From: CAKZML01 sp963823435
GTDB lineage: Bacteria; Pseudomonadota; Gammaproteobacteria; Steroidobacterales; BM003
Assembly (NCBI GenBank): GCA_963823435.1
Contig: CAWGLN010000001.1
Coordinates: forward strand, 248,001 to 312,000
Direction: 5' to 3'
Length of the DNA stretch: 64,000 nt
Shown: in pieces, positions 53,635 to 62,844 of the stretch
Numbering within the stretch: position 1 is the first letter of the stretch
Layout: each line of letters opens with the position of its first letter
Position numbers and translations under genes: made by a program
Notes under the pieces: generated by a model
What the model saw: only the letters and a program-made list of their open reading frames with translations
The model's database searches: none
What the model was told of the DNA's origin: nothing

Positions 53635-54571
53635 ATGATTGAAGCACAATCTGTTTCAAAACATTTCGGCGCCCTTGTTGCCGTGGATCAATTGAGCTTT
53701 TCGGTCAGCCCCGGCGAGGTGCTGGGATTTCTGGGCCCCAACGGAGCCGGAAAATCCACCACCATGAAGATGATCACCGGATTTATTGCGCCCAGCGAAG
53801 GCAGCATCCGGGTGTATGGGCACCAGGTCGAGCAGGAGCCGGTGCTGTGCAAGCGCCAGATTGGCTACCTGCCCGAGGGTGCGCCCAGCTACGCCGAGAT
53901 GACACCGGCAAGCTTTCTTGCGTTCATCGCCGACCTGCGAGGCCTGCACGGTAATCTGCGTCGTCAACGACTGGATTACGTGATCGAACGCCTGGGCCTG
54001 GGTTCAGTGCTAAAGCAAAATATCGAAACCCTGTCCAAGGGCTTCAAGCGTCGAGTGGGCCTGGCCCAGGCGGTCTTGCACGATCCCCGTGTACTGATCC
54101 TGGACGAACCTACCGACGGCCTGGACCCGAATCAAAAACACGAGGTCCGGGAACTGATCCGTGACATGTCCAGTGACAAGATCATCATCATATCCACCCA
54201 CATCCTTGAAGAAGTCGACGCGGTATGCACGCGCGCCTTGATTATTGCAGAGGGAAAGCTGCTGGCCGATGACACCCCCGACAACCTGGCTGCACGCTCG
54301 CCCCTGCATAATGCGGTGTTCGTAGGCTTGCGGGACAACGCGCAAGCGAGTTGCTTATGCGAGGCGCTGGCACAGATGGAGGACGTGGCCGCGGTCCGGC
54401 TTGCCGATGGAGCAGCCACCCTGAAGGTTTTGGCAAAGCCAGGAAAAACAGTGCTCGGCGCAGGTGCAGCAGTTGCTCGCCGCCAGGGATTGGACGCCAG
54501 AGTCCCTGCACGTGGAACGTGGCCGGCTGGACGAGGTTTTTCGTGAAATCACCGGGGGACGACAATTATGA
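53635..54571 (+). CDS. ABC transporter ATP-binding protein (GldA-like), one frame break
   Basis: The 311-residue ATPase has Walker A GPNGAGKST, Q-loop, an ABC signature near LSKGFKRRVGLAQAVLHDPR and Walker B VLILDEPTDGLDPNQK. After an extra base in an A run at 54444-54448 the end becomes QQLLAARDWTPESLHVERG, RLDEVFREITGGRQL, and the stop overlaps the permease ATG (ATGA). The uncorrected frame would run past this point with no family resemblance. It powers the ABC-2-type permease next to it. Confidence 0.9.
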
Positions 54572-55302
54572 ACCCGGTCATGATCTTGTTCAGACGTGAG
54601 TTGCGCAGCTATTTTGCCACGCCCCTGGCCTACGTCTTCATGGTGATTTTCCTGGTGTTGTCAGGCTCTTTCACCTTCTACCTGGGGAGCTTTTACGAGC
54701 GCGGACAGGCGGACCTGGCGCCATTTTTCAGTTTCCACCCCTGGCTCTACCTGTTTCTGGTGCCCGCCCTGTCCATGCGTCTGTGGGCCGAGGAGAGAAA
54801 GTCCGGCAGCATCGAGTTGCTGATGACCCTGCCGGTCACGCTGTACCAGGCAGTATTGGGAAAATTCCTGGCGGCCTGGGCATTTACCGGTATTGCCCTG
54901 GCGCTGACGTTTCCCATGTGGCTGACGGTGAACTACCTGGGCGATCCGGATAACGGCGCCATCCTGGCAGCCTATCTTGGCAGCCTGTTAATGGCCGGGG
55001 CGTTCCTGGCCATCGGCGCCTGCATCTCGGCCACGACCCGCAACCAGGTGGTCGCCTTCATCATCACCGTGGTCGTGTGTTTTGGCTTCCTGCTCAGCGG
55101 CTTTCCGATGGTGCTGGACTTGTTCAGGGATTGGGCGCCTCAGGTACTGGTAGACACGGTTTCGAGTTTCAGTTTCCTCACGCATTTCGCCTCCATCTCA
55201 AAGGGTGTTATCGATTTGCGTGACCTGGTCTATTTCGCGGCCGTTATCATCACCTGGCTGACGGCCAATGTGCTGGTTCTCGACCTGAAGAAGGCGGAAT
55301 AA
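54568..55302 (+). CDS. ABC-2-type permease (GldF-like)
   Basis: The 244-residue protein has six hydrophobic spans with the ABC-2 pattern: FRRELRSYFATPLAYVFMVI, PALSMRLWAEERKSGSIELL and SATTRNQVVAFIITVVVCFG. The start overlaps the ATPase stop. It forms the membrane half of the transporter whose outer part is the GldG-like and DUF4340 proteins that follow. Confidence 0.9.
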   Translation: MNPVMILFRRELRSYFATPLAYVFMVIFLVLSGSFTFYLGSFYERGQADLAPFFSFHPWLYLFLVPALSMRLWAEERKSGSIELLMTLPVTLYQAVLGKFLAAWAFTGIALALTFPMWLTVNYLGDPDNGAILAAYLGSLLMAGAFLAIGACISATTRNQVVAFIITVVVCFGFLLSGFPMVLDLFRDWAPQVLVDTVSSFSFLTHFASISKGVIDLRDLVYFAAVIITWLTANVLVLDLKKAE

Positions 55303-55305
55303 GAC

Positions 55306-57192
55306 ATGCAGACGGGACGTAAAAGAACCTACGACGCCTGGGCCCTGCCGCTGCTGGCGCTGCTGTTTGTTGCCGTGGTCATGGCCGGCAACAGCCTGTT
55401 CCGAAACATCCGCTGGGACCTGACAGAGAATCAGCTCTACACCATGTCGCAAGGAACCCGGAATATTCTTGGCGGCCTGGAAGAACCGATCAACCTGTAC
55501 TTCTTCTTTTCCTCGGACGCCAGCCGGGACATACCCGCTGTACGCAATTACGCCAACCGGGTCAGGGAACTGCTGGAGGAGTTCTCCGCCAACTCGGACG
55601 GCAAGATACACCTGCGTGTGATTGACCCGGTGCCGTTTTCGGAGGAGGAAGAAATGGCCGCCGAGTTCGGGCTGACGCCGGTGCCTATTGGAACCTCCGG
55701 CGAAAATATCTACCTCGGACTGGCGGGCACCAATATGGTAGATGACGCGTCCACCATCGCGTTCTTCCACCCGGACAAGGAAAACTTCCTGGAGTACGAC
55801 CTGGCCAAGCTGGTTTACTCGCTTGATCATCCGGAACGACCGGTTATCGGCGTGCTTAGCGGACTGCCGATGCAACGGGATTTCGATCCGGTCACGCAAC
55901 AGATACGCCAGGCCTGGGTGATCGCAGACCAGGCCGAGCAGCTATTCCAGCTGCGTACCCTGCCAGCAAACCTGGAACAGGTGGACGAGGACGTTGACTT
56001 GCTGATGCTGGTTCATCCAAGGAAACTGTCGGAGCAGACCCTGTACGCCATCGACCAGTTTGTCATGCGTGGGGGCCGGGCGCTGATATTCGTGGACCCC
56101 TTTGCAGAGTCCGAGGCGGCGGCCATGGACCAGGGAAACCTGATGGCAGCCAGGGCCGGCAGCCAAAGCTCGAACCTGGGCCCGCTGTTCAGCGCCTGGG
56201 GCATACGTTATGACCCGGGCCAGGTGATCGCTGACGAACAACTTGCGCTAAGTGTCACCATGGGCCCCGGCCGCCCCTCTGTCAGACACCTGGCTTTCCT
56301 GGGTTTCGGACCCGGGCAATTTAATCGCGATGACATCATCACAGCGAAACTGGACCTGGTGAATATGGCCACCGTCGGCGTATTTGAGCTGGAGAGTCAC
56401 TCGACATTGACCATGACACCCCTGCTGCAAACCAGCCCGCGGGCCATGCCGGTGACCGCTGACAGGTTTGCCTATATGCCGGATCCCGCTGCCTTGCGAA
56501 ATGGCTTCGAACCGACCGGCCAGGTCTATACCGTCGCCGCACGCCTGAGCGGCCCCCTGGCAAGCGCCTTCCCCAACGGCTCCCCCGCCACAGACGAGGA
56601 GGACGCAGGCCACCTGAAGACGTCAGTCACCGATGCGTCCATCATCCTGTTTGCAGACACAGACCTGTTAACGGACCGCTTCTGGGTACAGGTCCAGACC
56701 TTCCTGGACCAGCGACTGGCCACGGCATTTGCCAACAACGGTGACCTGTTGGTCAATGCCCTGGACAACCTGTCGGGCAGTTCAGACCTTATCAGCATAC
56801 GGGGACGCGCTGGCTACACGCGCCCCTTCAGCAGGGTTGAAGCCCTGCGGCGTGAAGCCGAGGCCAGTCTGCAAGCGAACGAGCAAGAACTTGAGCGGCA
56901 ACTCAAGACCACCGAGGAAAGCCTCGCCCGCCTGCAATCCCAGCGCCTGGACCAGAATGCCGTACTGCTCAGCGACGAGCAGAGCGTGGAACTGCAAAAA
57001 TTCCTGGCCGAGAAAGTCCGTATACAAAAGGAGTTGCGACAGGTGCGACTGGAACTGGACAGGGAAATCGACCGCCTGGGAAGCAGTCTGAAATTCATCA
57101 ACATCGGTCTGATTCCCCTGGCGCTCACGCTGGCCCTGATCCTTTGGATAGCCATCGCCGGCAAGCGGCGCGGGGACCGAAAGGCAGTATGA
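55306..57192 (+). CDS. GldG-like ABC-associated membrane-anchored protein
   Basis: The 628-residue protein has an N-terminal membrane span (LPLLALLFVAVVMAGNSLF), a large periplasmic domain (GLEEPINLYFFFSSDASRDI, VHPRKLSEQTLYAIDQFVMR, GGRALIFVDPFAE) and a coiled-coil-rich C-part (RREAEASLQANEQELERQLK) before a final membrane span. It matches the family found with GldA/GldF-like ABC systems; the transported substrate is unknown. Gene start is three bases after the permease stop. Confidence 0.9.
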   Translation: MQTGRKRTYDAWALPLLALLFVAVVMAGNSLFRNIRWDLTENQLYTMSQGTRNILGGLEEPINLYFFFSSDASRDIPAVRNYANRVRELLEEFSANSDGKIHLRVIDPVPFSEEEEMAAEFGLTPVPIGTSGENIYLGLAGTNMVDDASTIAFFHPDKENFLEYDLAKLVYSLDHPERPVIGVLSGLPMQRDFDPVTQQIRQAWVIADQAEQLFQLRTLPANLEQVDEDVDLLMLVHPRKLSEQTLYAIDQFVMRGGRALIFVDPFAESEAAAMDQGNLMAARAGSQSSNLGPLFSAWGIRYDPGQVIADEQLALSVTMGPGRPSVRHLAFLGFGPGQFNRDDIITAKLDLVNMATVGVFELESHSTLTMTPLLQTSPRAMPVTADRFAYMPDPAALRNGFEPTGQVYTVAARLSGPLASAFPNGSPATDEEDAGHLKTSVTDASIILFADTDLLTDRFWVQVQTFLDQRLATAFANNGDLLVNALDNLSGSSDLISIRGRAGYTRPFSRVEALRREAEASLQANEQELERQLKTTEESLARLQSQRLDQNAVLLSDEQSVELQKFLAEKVRIQKELRQVRLELDREIDRLGSSLKFINIGLIPLALTLALILWIAIAGKRRGDRKAV

Positions 57193-58193
57193 ACAGGACG
57201 AAATTTATAGCCCTGCTTGCGCTGGCCCTTGTGGCGCTCGCGATCGCCTGGTGGATGGAGCAAGACCGGGCTCAAACCGCAGACCTGTATTCGGGACAAC
57301 TATTCCCCGAACTATCGGGGCAAATCAACCAGGTCACCGGACTGGTCTTGCGCGACACCCAGGGTCGGCAGGTAAACATCCGGCTGAGTAATGGCCTGTG
57401 GGGAATTGAGGAGAAACAGGGTTACCCGGCTGATGCAGGCAAGCTGCGCAGCGTCCTGCTCCTCCTGGCCGATGCGCAGGTGCTGGAAGAAAAGACTTCC
57501 CGACCGGACATGTACCACCGCCTGGGGGTGGAGGATCCGTCCGGCCCCGATGCCGACAACCTGGTCCTGACCATCGTGCAACCGGGGCAGGAGCGCAGCC
57601 TGATCATAGGCAAACTCGCCATGAACAGCGGCACCTACGTGCGCAGGATCGGGGAGCCGACCAGCCTGCTGATTAACCAGGCCCTCGCCCTGGAAGCAAA
57701 CCCGATGAAGTGGCTGATACCGGACTTGCTGGACATCGGCCCGGATGAAATACAGCGCGTGGAGATTCGCCACCCGGACGGGGCCGAATTGCTCATCGCA
57801 CGAAAGGACGAGACTGGCCACGACTTCCTGATACAGAACTTGCCGCCAGGTCGTGAACCCGAAGCGGATTTTGTCGCCAACGGCGTTGCCGGCGCACTCG
57901 CCCGCCTGGGTTTCCGGGACGTCAGGCCCCTGGGGGAGGCCGATGGCAGGCCGGTTATTCAAAGCCGGTTTGTTACCGGCAGTGGCCTGGTAATTACGGT
58001 AACACTGCGCCAGGAAGAGCAAGCCTGGGTGAACTTCGCATTCTCGCTGGCGGAGGGCGCTGACCAGGCCCAGGCTTCACTGGTGCTTGACTATGGCCGG
58101 CGGCTGGAACCCTGGGAATATGTGCTTGCCGGAGAAGCGGCTGGGCAACTTGGCAAGCGCATGGAAGATTTGCTCAAACCATCAGACAGGTAA
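57189..58193 (+). CDS. DUF4340 periplasmic protein of the GldG-like ABC operon
   Basis: The 334-residue protein starts at ATG 57189 in ATGA overlap with the GldG-like gene. It has a signal anchor (FIALLALALVALAIAWWM) and the DUF4340 body: FPELSGQINQVTGLVLRD, EIQRVEIRHPDGAELLIARK. DUF4340 proteins always accompany this ABC type and their role is unknown. The gene ends the operon; a 163-bp gap precedes the next gene. Confidence 0.88.
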   Translation: MNRTKFIALLALALVALAIAWWMEQDRAQTADLYSGQLFPELSGQINQVTGLVLRDTQGRQVNIRLSNGLWGIEEKQGYPADAGKLRSVLLLLADAQVLEEKTSRPDMYHRLGVEDPSGPDADNLVLTIVQPGQERSLIIGKLAMNSGTYVRRIGEPTSLLINQALALEANPMKWLIPDLLDIGPDEIQRVEIRHPDGAELLIARKDETGHDFLIQNLPPGREPEADFVANGVAGALARLGFRDVRPLGEADGRPVIQSRFVTGSGLVITVTLRQEEQAWVNFAFSLAEGADQAQASLVLDYGRRLEPWEYVLAGEAAGQLGKRMEDLLKPSDR

Positions 58194-58356
58194 CGCTGGC
58201 GCCGGACTGCACCCCCGGAACCGGATTAGCCAGGGCATTGGGTAAGGTATGGAGGGTACCCGATCGGGCTCTCCGTTATTTGGGGCACAGGCTGTATCTG
58301 CCCGGCGCCCGGCCGGACTGCAGACGACCGTCTTTATCGCCCGACCTGCGTAGCCG

Positions 58357-58605
58357 TCAGGCGCTACGGGCGGCTACAAGCTTCCTGTACAACACGTCCT
58401 TCAGGTAAACACGGCGTTTCTTCAGGTCTTCGGCGTAGTGATCAGCGGCGGGAGTGATGTCCTCGTCGATGTTGTATATTTTCGTATCCAGAACGTGATA
58501 TTCCTCGAACATGTCCCGGAATTCCTCGTCGCTGACATGCAGTTGGCGCATTAGCGGTACGTACTCGGGGAATTCCTGGTCAAGAGGATGGTGTTCAATG
58601 GGCAT
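58357..58605 (-). CDS. YdcH-type DUF465 protein (second copy)
   Basis: The 82-residue helical protein has the DUF465 features: EEFRDMFEEYHVLDTKIYNI and EDLKKRRVYLKDVLYRKLVA. It is clearly diverged from the copy at 15258. A GGAGG ribosome site precedes ATG 58605. Function unknown. Confidence 0.87.
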   Translation of the reverse strand: MPIEHHPLDQEFPEYVPLMRQLHVSDEEFRDMFEEYHVLDTKIYNIDEDITPAADHYAEDLKKRRVYLKDVLYRKLVAARSA

Positions 58606-58895
58606 CTTTTACCTCCTCAGAGTCTTTCTCGGGATGCATCCCAACACTAGGACTGACCAGCGAGGCGGTCAAATCACACCGTCCCCGGACCCTCGGTTAA
58701 TTCGTATATGCCGAATCAGCAGTTCTGAAAATTCAATGCCCTACGCGCGCCCGGACTCTTTCTGTGCTCTGCCAAGCACTCTCTATTTTGCGCAAATCAC
58801 CCTGGCGCTGACCCGCATTGACGGTCTGGAACGGCGTCCCGACCACGCCGGACCACGCACAGGTGCACCACCAGGAGACCCTGCCTGACCGGGCA
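58606..58895. other. Non-coding stretch before repeat copy D
   Basis: Nearly 300 bases without a supported gene. The upstream part holds the ribosome binding site (GGAGG) and presumably the promoter of the minus-strand DUF465 gene. No terminator or RNA gene is clear. A short open plus-strand frame across it has no family-like sequence and is not called. Confidence 0.4.
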
Positions 58896-59055
58896 GGGAG
58901 CGTCTGCCCCATGCTGGACAGATCGCGCGGTGCGTGAAAAGAGTCAGACCCATGATGCCAATTGCATGGAATGGCGGGTTACTGGTAAGACTGGCAACAT
59001 AGAAGCCGGATTTCCAGACGCAAGAACCGGGTTCATGAACAGATAAGAGGCTCCC
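58896..59055. repeat. Repeat element copy D, ending at the alaX start
   Basis: The 160-bp unit starts GGGAGCGTCTG and ends AGATAAGAGGCTCCC. The right half matches other copies (CTGGCAACATAGAAGCCGGA, CCAGACGCAAGAACCGGGTTC). The right end lies five bases before the alaX ATG, so the element forms the 5' leader and supplies the AGAGG that can act as its ribosome binding site. The left half is diverged. Confidence 0.7.
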
Positions 59056-59060
59056 AGAAA

Positions 59061-59765
59061 ATGACCGACGCCCTGTACCAGCAAGACGCCTATCTTAAGC
59101 ACTGCCCTGCAAGGGTGATGGAGCACGATGTCGAGGGCCTCGTCCTGGACCGCACCGTGTTTTACCCGGTGGGTGGCGGTCAACCTGGCGATGTCGGCTG
59201 GCTTGAGTGGGGAGGTGGCGAACGCCTGAAAATTACCGGCACCCGTCGCCGGGAAGACGGGGAAATCCTGCATATCGCCGATCCCGGGCAAGCCTGGCCG
59301 GAACCCGGCAGCGAGGTCGAGGCGAGACTGGACTGGGATCTGCGTTACCGTCATATGCGCATGCATACCTGTATGCATCTATTGGGCATGGTGATTCCTC
59401 ACGGTGTCACCGGTGGCAATATCGGATCACAACGCAGCCGACTGGATTTTGACATGGAGGAGACTGTCGACAAGGACGAGGTCACTGCGAGCCTGAATGA
59501 GTTGATCCGTGCCGACTACCCGGTCACCAGCCAATGGATCACCGGCGCGGAACTGGACCGCCAGCCTGAACTCGTGCGAACCCTCTCGGTATCTCCCCCG
59601 AAGGGCGCCGGGCAAATACGATTGCTGAATATCGGAGACCTCGATTTACAGCCTTGCGGAGGCACGCACGTACGCCGGACCGGGGAAATAATCGGTGCGG
59701 TGGTGGTCAAGACGGAGAAAAAGGGAAAACGCAACCGGCGAGTGAATATTTCACTGGCAGAATAG
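59061..59765 (+). CDS. alaX: Alanyl-tRNA editing protein AlaX
   Basis: The 234-residue trans-editing enzyme has the zinc-binding HxxxH (RHMRMHTCMHLLG) and the CxxxH (PCGGTHVRRTGEI) motifs, with FYPVGGGQPGDVGWLEW near the N-terminus. It hydrolyses Ser-tRNA(Ala) or Gly-tRNA(Ala) outside the synthetase. It begins directly after repeat copy D. Confidence 0.95.
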   Translation: MTDALYQQDAYLKHCPARVMEHDVEGLVLDRTVFYPVGGGQPGDVGWLEWGGGERLKITGTRRREDGEILHIADPGQAWPEPGSEVEARLDWDLRYRHMRMHTCMHLLGMVIPHGVTGGNIGSQRSRLDFDMEETVDKDEVTASLNELIRADYPVTSQWITGAELDRQPELVRTLSVSPPKGAGQIRLLNIGDLDLQPCGGTHVRRTGEIIGAVVVKTEKKGKRNRRVNISLAE

Positions 59766-59879
59766 GTCCTATGTATCCGATTTGCTGGCGGTTTTTCTTT
59801 AAGTGCGTTAGCTTATGACCCAGAATCCGAAGACATACAATGTTCAATGCAAATCTGGTCCAAATAAAGGCAGACGCCA

Positions 59880-61970
59880 GTGTCCAAGTCAGCGCACCAG
59901 TTATTGCTGATTGATGGCAACCCCGAAGACGTGAGTCTCATCAAGGGCGAGCTCGCTCAATCCGCTTTCTACACCTATGATCTGAATGTTGCGACCAACC
60001 TGGCGCAGGGTTTGGAGCGTATCAAAAAAGGCGGTATTGACGTCATTTTGATCGACTTGATATTGCCGGATACCCAGGGCATTTCCGCCTTCCTTCGCTT
60101 ATACCCGAAGGCTGGCAACATTCCCATCATCGCCCTGGTTCAACAGGCCGACGAGGAACTCGGCCAGCTGGCTGTTGAAAAAGGCGCACTGGACTACCTG
60201 GTGAAGCAGCAGATAGTCAGCAACCTGCTGGTCAAGGCCCTGCGCTACGCCACCGATCGGACGCATACGTTGATGGCGCTAAAGGCCTCTGAGGCGAAAT
60301 ACCGTGAGCTGTTCCAGAACGTAACCGCCGGTGTTTTCCAGACCTCTCTGGACGGCAAGTTCCTGAGCGCCAACCCGGCCATGGTCCGACTGCTGGGCTA
60401 CAACACCGAGGAAGAATTGCTTGGCCTGGATATCGCCAAGGAAGTCTACATGTACCCTGACTCACGCGATAACTGGGCGCGGACAATCCTTGAGCAGGGC
60501 GAAATACGAAATTCAGAACTGGTTCTGCGCAAGCGTGACGGCACCAAGATCGTGGTATTGGAGAATGCCCAGGCGGTGCGCAGCCACACCGGCGAAGTCA
60601 TGTATTTCCAGGGCGCGCTGACGGATATCACCGAGGCCCACGAGCAATCAAAACGCCTGTCCTACGACGCAAGTCACGATGCGCTCACCGGGCTCATCAA
60701 CCGCAGGGAGTTCGAACTGCGAGTTGAGCGTGCGCTGGAAGACAGAAAAGTCGATATGACAGATCACGCCGTGTGCTATCTCGATCTGGATAAATTCAAA
60801 ATAATCAACGACACCTGCGGACACGTTGCGGGAGACGAGCTGCTCAGGCAACTGGGCGCCGTGTTGCACGCGAGAGTACGGCAGGGCGACACCATCGCCC
60901 GCCTGGGCGGGGACGAGTTCGGAGTATTGCTAAACCACTGTACCCGGGAAAACGCCATAGATGTTTGCAAGAACCTGTTGAGAGCCATCCGGGATTTCAA
61001 GTTTGTCTGGAGCAAACGCCATTTCAGCGTCGAAGCGAGCATCGGACTGGTCCCTTTCGATGATTCCTTCACCAATGTTACAGATGTACTTTCGGCGGCG
61101 GATGCTGCCTGCTACCAGGCCAAGGACCGTGGGCGGAACCAACTCCATATTTACGAACGCGATGACCAGACCGAGGGTCATTACACGGGCGAGATACAGT
61201 GGGCGTCGAGGGTCAAAAAAGCCCTTAAGAACGACGAGTTCCAGCTCAACATACAGCCCATCGTTCCGGTTAATGTGTCTGCCAGGAACAAAAAATACAT
61301 GGAAATACTGGTCCGTATGCGGGATGAAAACGGACGCCCGATTCCGCCCGGCGCATTCTTGCCAACGGTGGAACGCTACAACCTGATGGGGCAACTCGAT
61401 AGCTGGGTGTTGAAACACACGCTGGCCGAATTAAGCAAAGAGTCGGTCAACCTGGACGAAATCGGCAGGGTCTTCATCAACCTGTCACGAGACAGCTTGA
61501 TGGATAGCCAATTCGTGGAGACCCTGGTCACAATAATGAGGAAGAGCCGGGTTTCACCGACCAAGCTGTGCTTCGAGGTCACCGAATCGTCTGCCATGTC
61601 CAACCTGACCAAGGCCAACGCCACCATCAACTCGGTGCGTGAGCTGGGCTGCCGGTTTGCCCTGGATGACTTTGGCACCGGCGTGAGTTCATTCGCCTAT
61701 TTGAAGGCCCTGAACGTGGATTACCTGAAAATTGACGGGACCCACATTCGTGAACTGGCTGATGACAAAGGCGACTACGAAATTGTGCGGGCGATAACCC
61801 AGATTGGCCATGCCCTGGGGCGCGAGGTCATTGCCGAATCGGTGGAAAGCAAACGGGTGCTGACGGCCCTGCAAGAAATCGGCGTGGATTTTGTCCAGGG
61901 CTACACGCTGGCGCCGCCACGCCCGATCGAGCATATGTATATGACCGTCGCCCCCGAAATGGATCAGTAA
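59880..61970 (+). CDS. REC-PAS-GGDEF-EAL cyclic-di-GMP signalling protein
   Basis: The 696-residue protein has a receiver domain (about 5-125; LIDLILPD with the phosphoacceptor aspartate), a PAS domain (about 135-255; FQNVTAGVFQTSLDGKFLSA), a GGDEF domain with the intact LGGDEFGVLL motif (about 265-430), and an EAL domain (about 445-690). In the EAL domain the motif reads EIL instead of EAL, but EVTES, DDFGTG, IDG and AESVE are all present. It probably makes and degrades c-di-GMP. No partner sensor kinase is adjacent. Confidence 0.93.
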   Translation: MSKSAHQLLLIDGNPEDVSLIKGELAQSAFYTYDLNVATNLAQGLERIKKGGIDVILIDLILPDTQGISAFLRLYPKAGNIPIIALVQQADEELGQLAVEKGALDYLVKQQIVSNLLVKALRYATDRTHTLMALKASEAKYRELFQNVTAGVFQTSLDGKFLSANPAMVRLLGYNTEEELLGLDIAKEVYMYPDSRDNWARTILEQGEIRNSELVLRKRDGTKIVVLENAQAVRSHTGEVMYFQGALTDITEAHEQSKRLSYDASHDALTGLINRREFELRVERALEDRKVDMTDHAVCYLDLDKFKIINDTCGHVAGDELLRQLGAVLHARVRQGDTIARLGGDEFGVLLNHCTRENAIDVCKNLLRAIRDFKFVWSKRHFSVEASIGLVPFDDSFTNVTDVLSAADAACYQAKDRGRNQLHIYERDDQTEGHYTGEIQWASRVKKALKNDEFQLNIQPIVPVNVSARNKKYMEILVRMRDENGRPIPPGAFLPTVERYNLMGQLDSWVLKHTLAELSKESVNLDEIGRVFINLSRDSLMDSQFVETLVTIMRKSRVSPTKLCFEVTESSAMSNLTKANATINSVRELGCRFALDDFGTGVSSFAYLKALNVDYLKIDGTHIRELADDKGDYEIVRAITQIGHALGREVIAESVESKRVLTALQEIGVDFVQGYTLAPPRPIEHMYMTVAPEMDQ

Positions 61971-62416
61971 GGCCGCTGGACCCGCGCCTCGCTATTGCCA
62001 CGGCGCAAGATTTTGACCCTGTCACCGGCCACAAACCTGATCGCATCGGATTGCACCACTGTCAGCAGATCCCCATTATCCAGCTTTACCTGGATTTCCA
62101 GGCCGGTCTCCGTAGTCGCAGCTTTTTCAATGGATTGACCGACTACGGCACCCGCTACACCTCCCAGGGCAGCCCCTACACCGGAATGGGTGGCCTCGCC
62201 CGCTACCTGGGCCCCGACGATATACCCACCCCAGCCCCCGACCCATGAAGGCTCGCCCTCGATGGTCACCGCGCGGACGGCAGTCACCTCGCCATAAAAC
62301 GTGGCATAGGGCTGCCGGGCCTGCTTGCGAGAATAGACATCCGGATCGCTACTTGGCGTGGCGCAGGCCGCAATGAGCGCGCAGAGCGCCAGCATGGTCG
62401 TCATTCGTATACACAT
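61964..62416 (-). CDS. Glycine-zipper outer-membrane lipoprotein (SlyB-like)
   Basis: From ATG 62416 the protein has a lipoprotein signal ending LCALIAAC, then a glycine-zipper segment (VGAALGGVAGAVVGQSI) like the two-span glycine-zipper 2TM domain of SlyB, and a C-terminal beta part (TGLEIQVKLDNGDLLTVVQS). A GGGGA site lies seven bases before the ATG. It probably supports outer-membrane integrity. It overlaps the c-di-GMP gene convergently by seven bases. Confidence 0.82.
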   Translation of the reverse strand: MCIRMTTMLALCALIAACATPSSDPDVYSRKQARQPYATFYGEVTAVRAVTIEGEPSWVGGWGGYIVGAQVAGEATHSGVGAALGGVAGAVVGQSIEKAATTETGLEIQVKLDNGDLLTVVQSDAIRFVAGDRVKILRRGNSEARVQRPY

Positions 62417-62844
62417 CAGAAAAATCCCCGTCATAGCGGTTTCCAGCAACTGTCGGAAATTGGGCACTCAAGACCGGCCCCGGGTCAAGCCCCGGATCCA
62501 CCCGCACTCCGCATGCGGATTCTGTGCTTCGCATACCCAGAGGTAACTATCTAATAATCAACGGCTTAATAAATATTTTCCCGGGGATTTCTCTCGCGCT
62601 AAGATACATGGGTTCGAGCGTTTGGCACTGCGCCTGCCAGCTAAACCCGGAGATACTTCGGTTTACCCTGCTATACCGGCCGCCGTTGAACGTCTAGATT
62701 CGAACTTCAGTGAGGGGGCAAGCCTGTGTAATGTGCCCGCCGGAAATGGTGGAATCCCCAACCCGGGGATACACCGAAACTGGCACGTATATGCCCGGTC
62801 CGCCGCCTGCGAGTTTTGAAACAAGCAAGAAGGGCTGTCCTCTT
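62417..62844. other. Non-coding stretch between the lipoprotein and EF-G-like genes
   Basis: About 430 bases hold no supported gene. The promoter of the minus-strand lipoprotein and that of the EF-G-like gene must lie here. A ribosome-like AGAAGG sits about 13 bases before ATG 62845. A GGCCCCGGGTCAAGCCCCGG-like palindromic run near 62474-62493 is the only visible structure. Confidence 0.4.

Noticed and set aside
46582..54571. Programmed frameshifting as explanation for the breaks
   Set aside because: Breaks lie at unrelated sites in unrelated genes, without slippery heptamers or downstream structure in common; error or decay is simpler.
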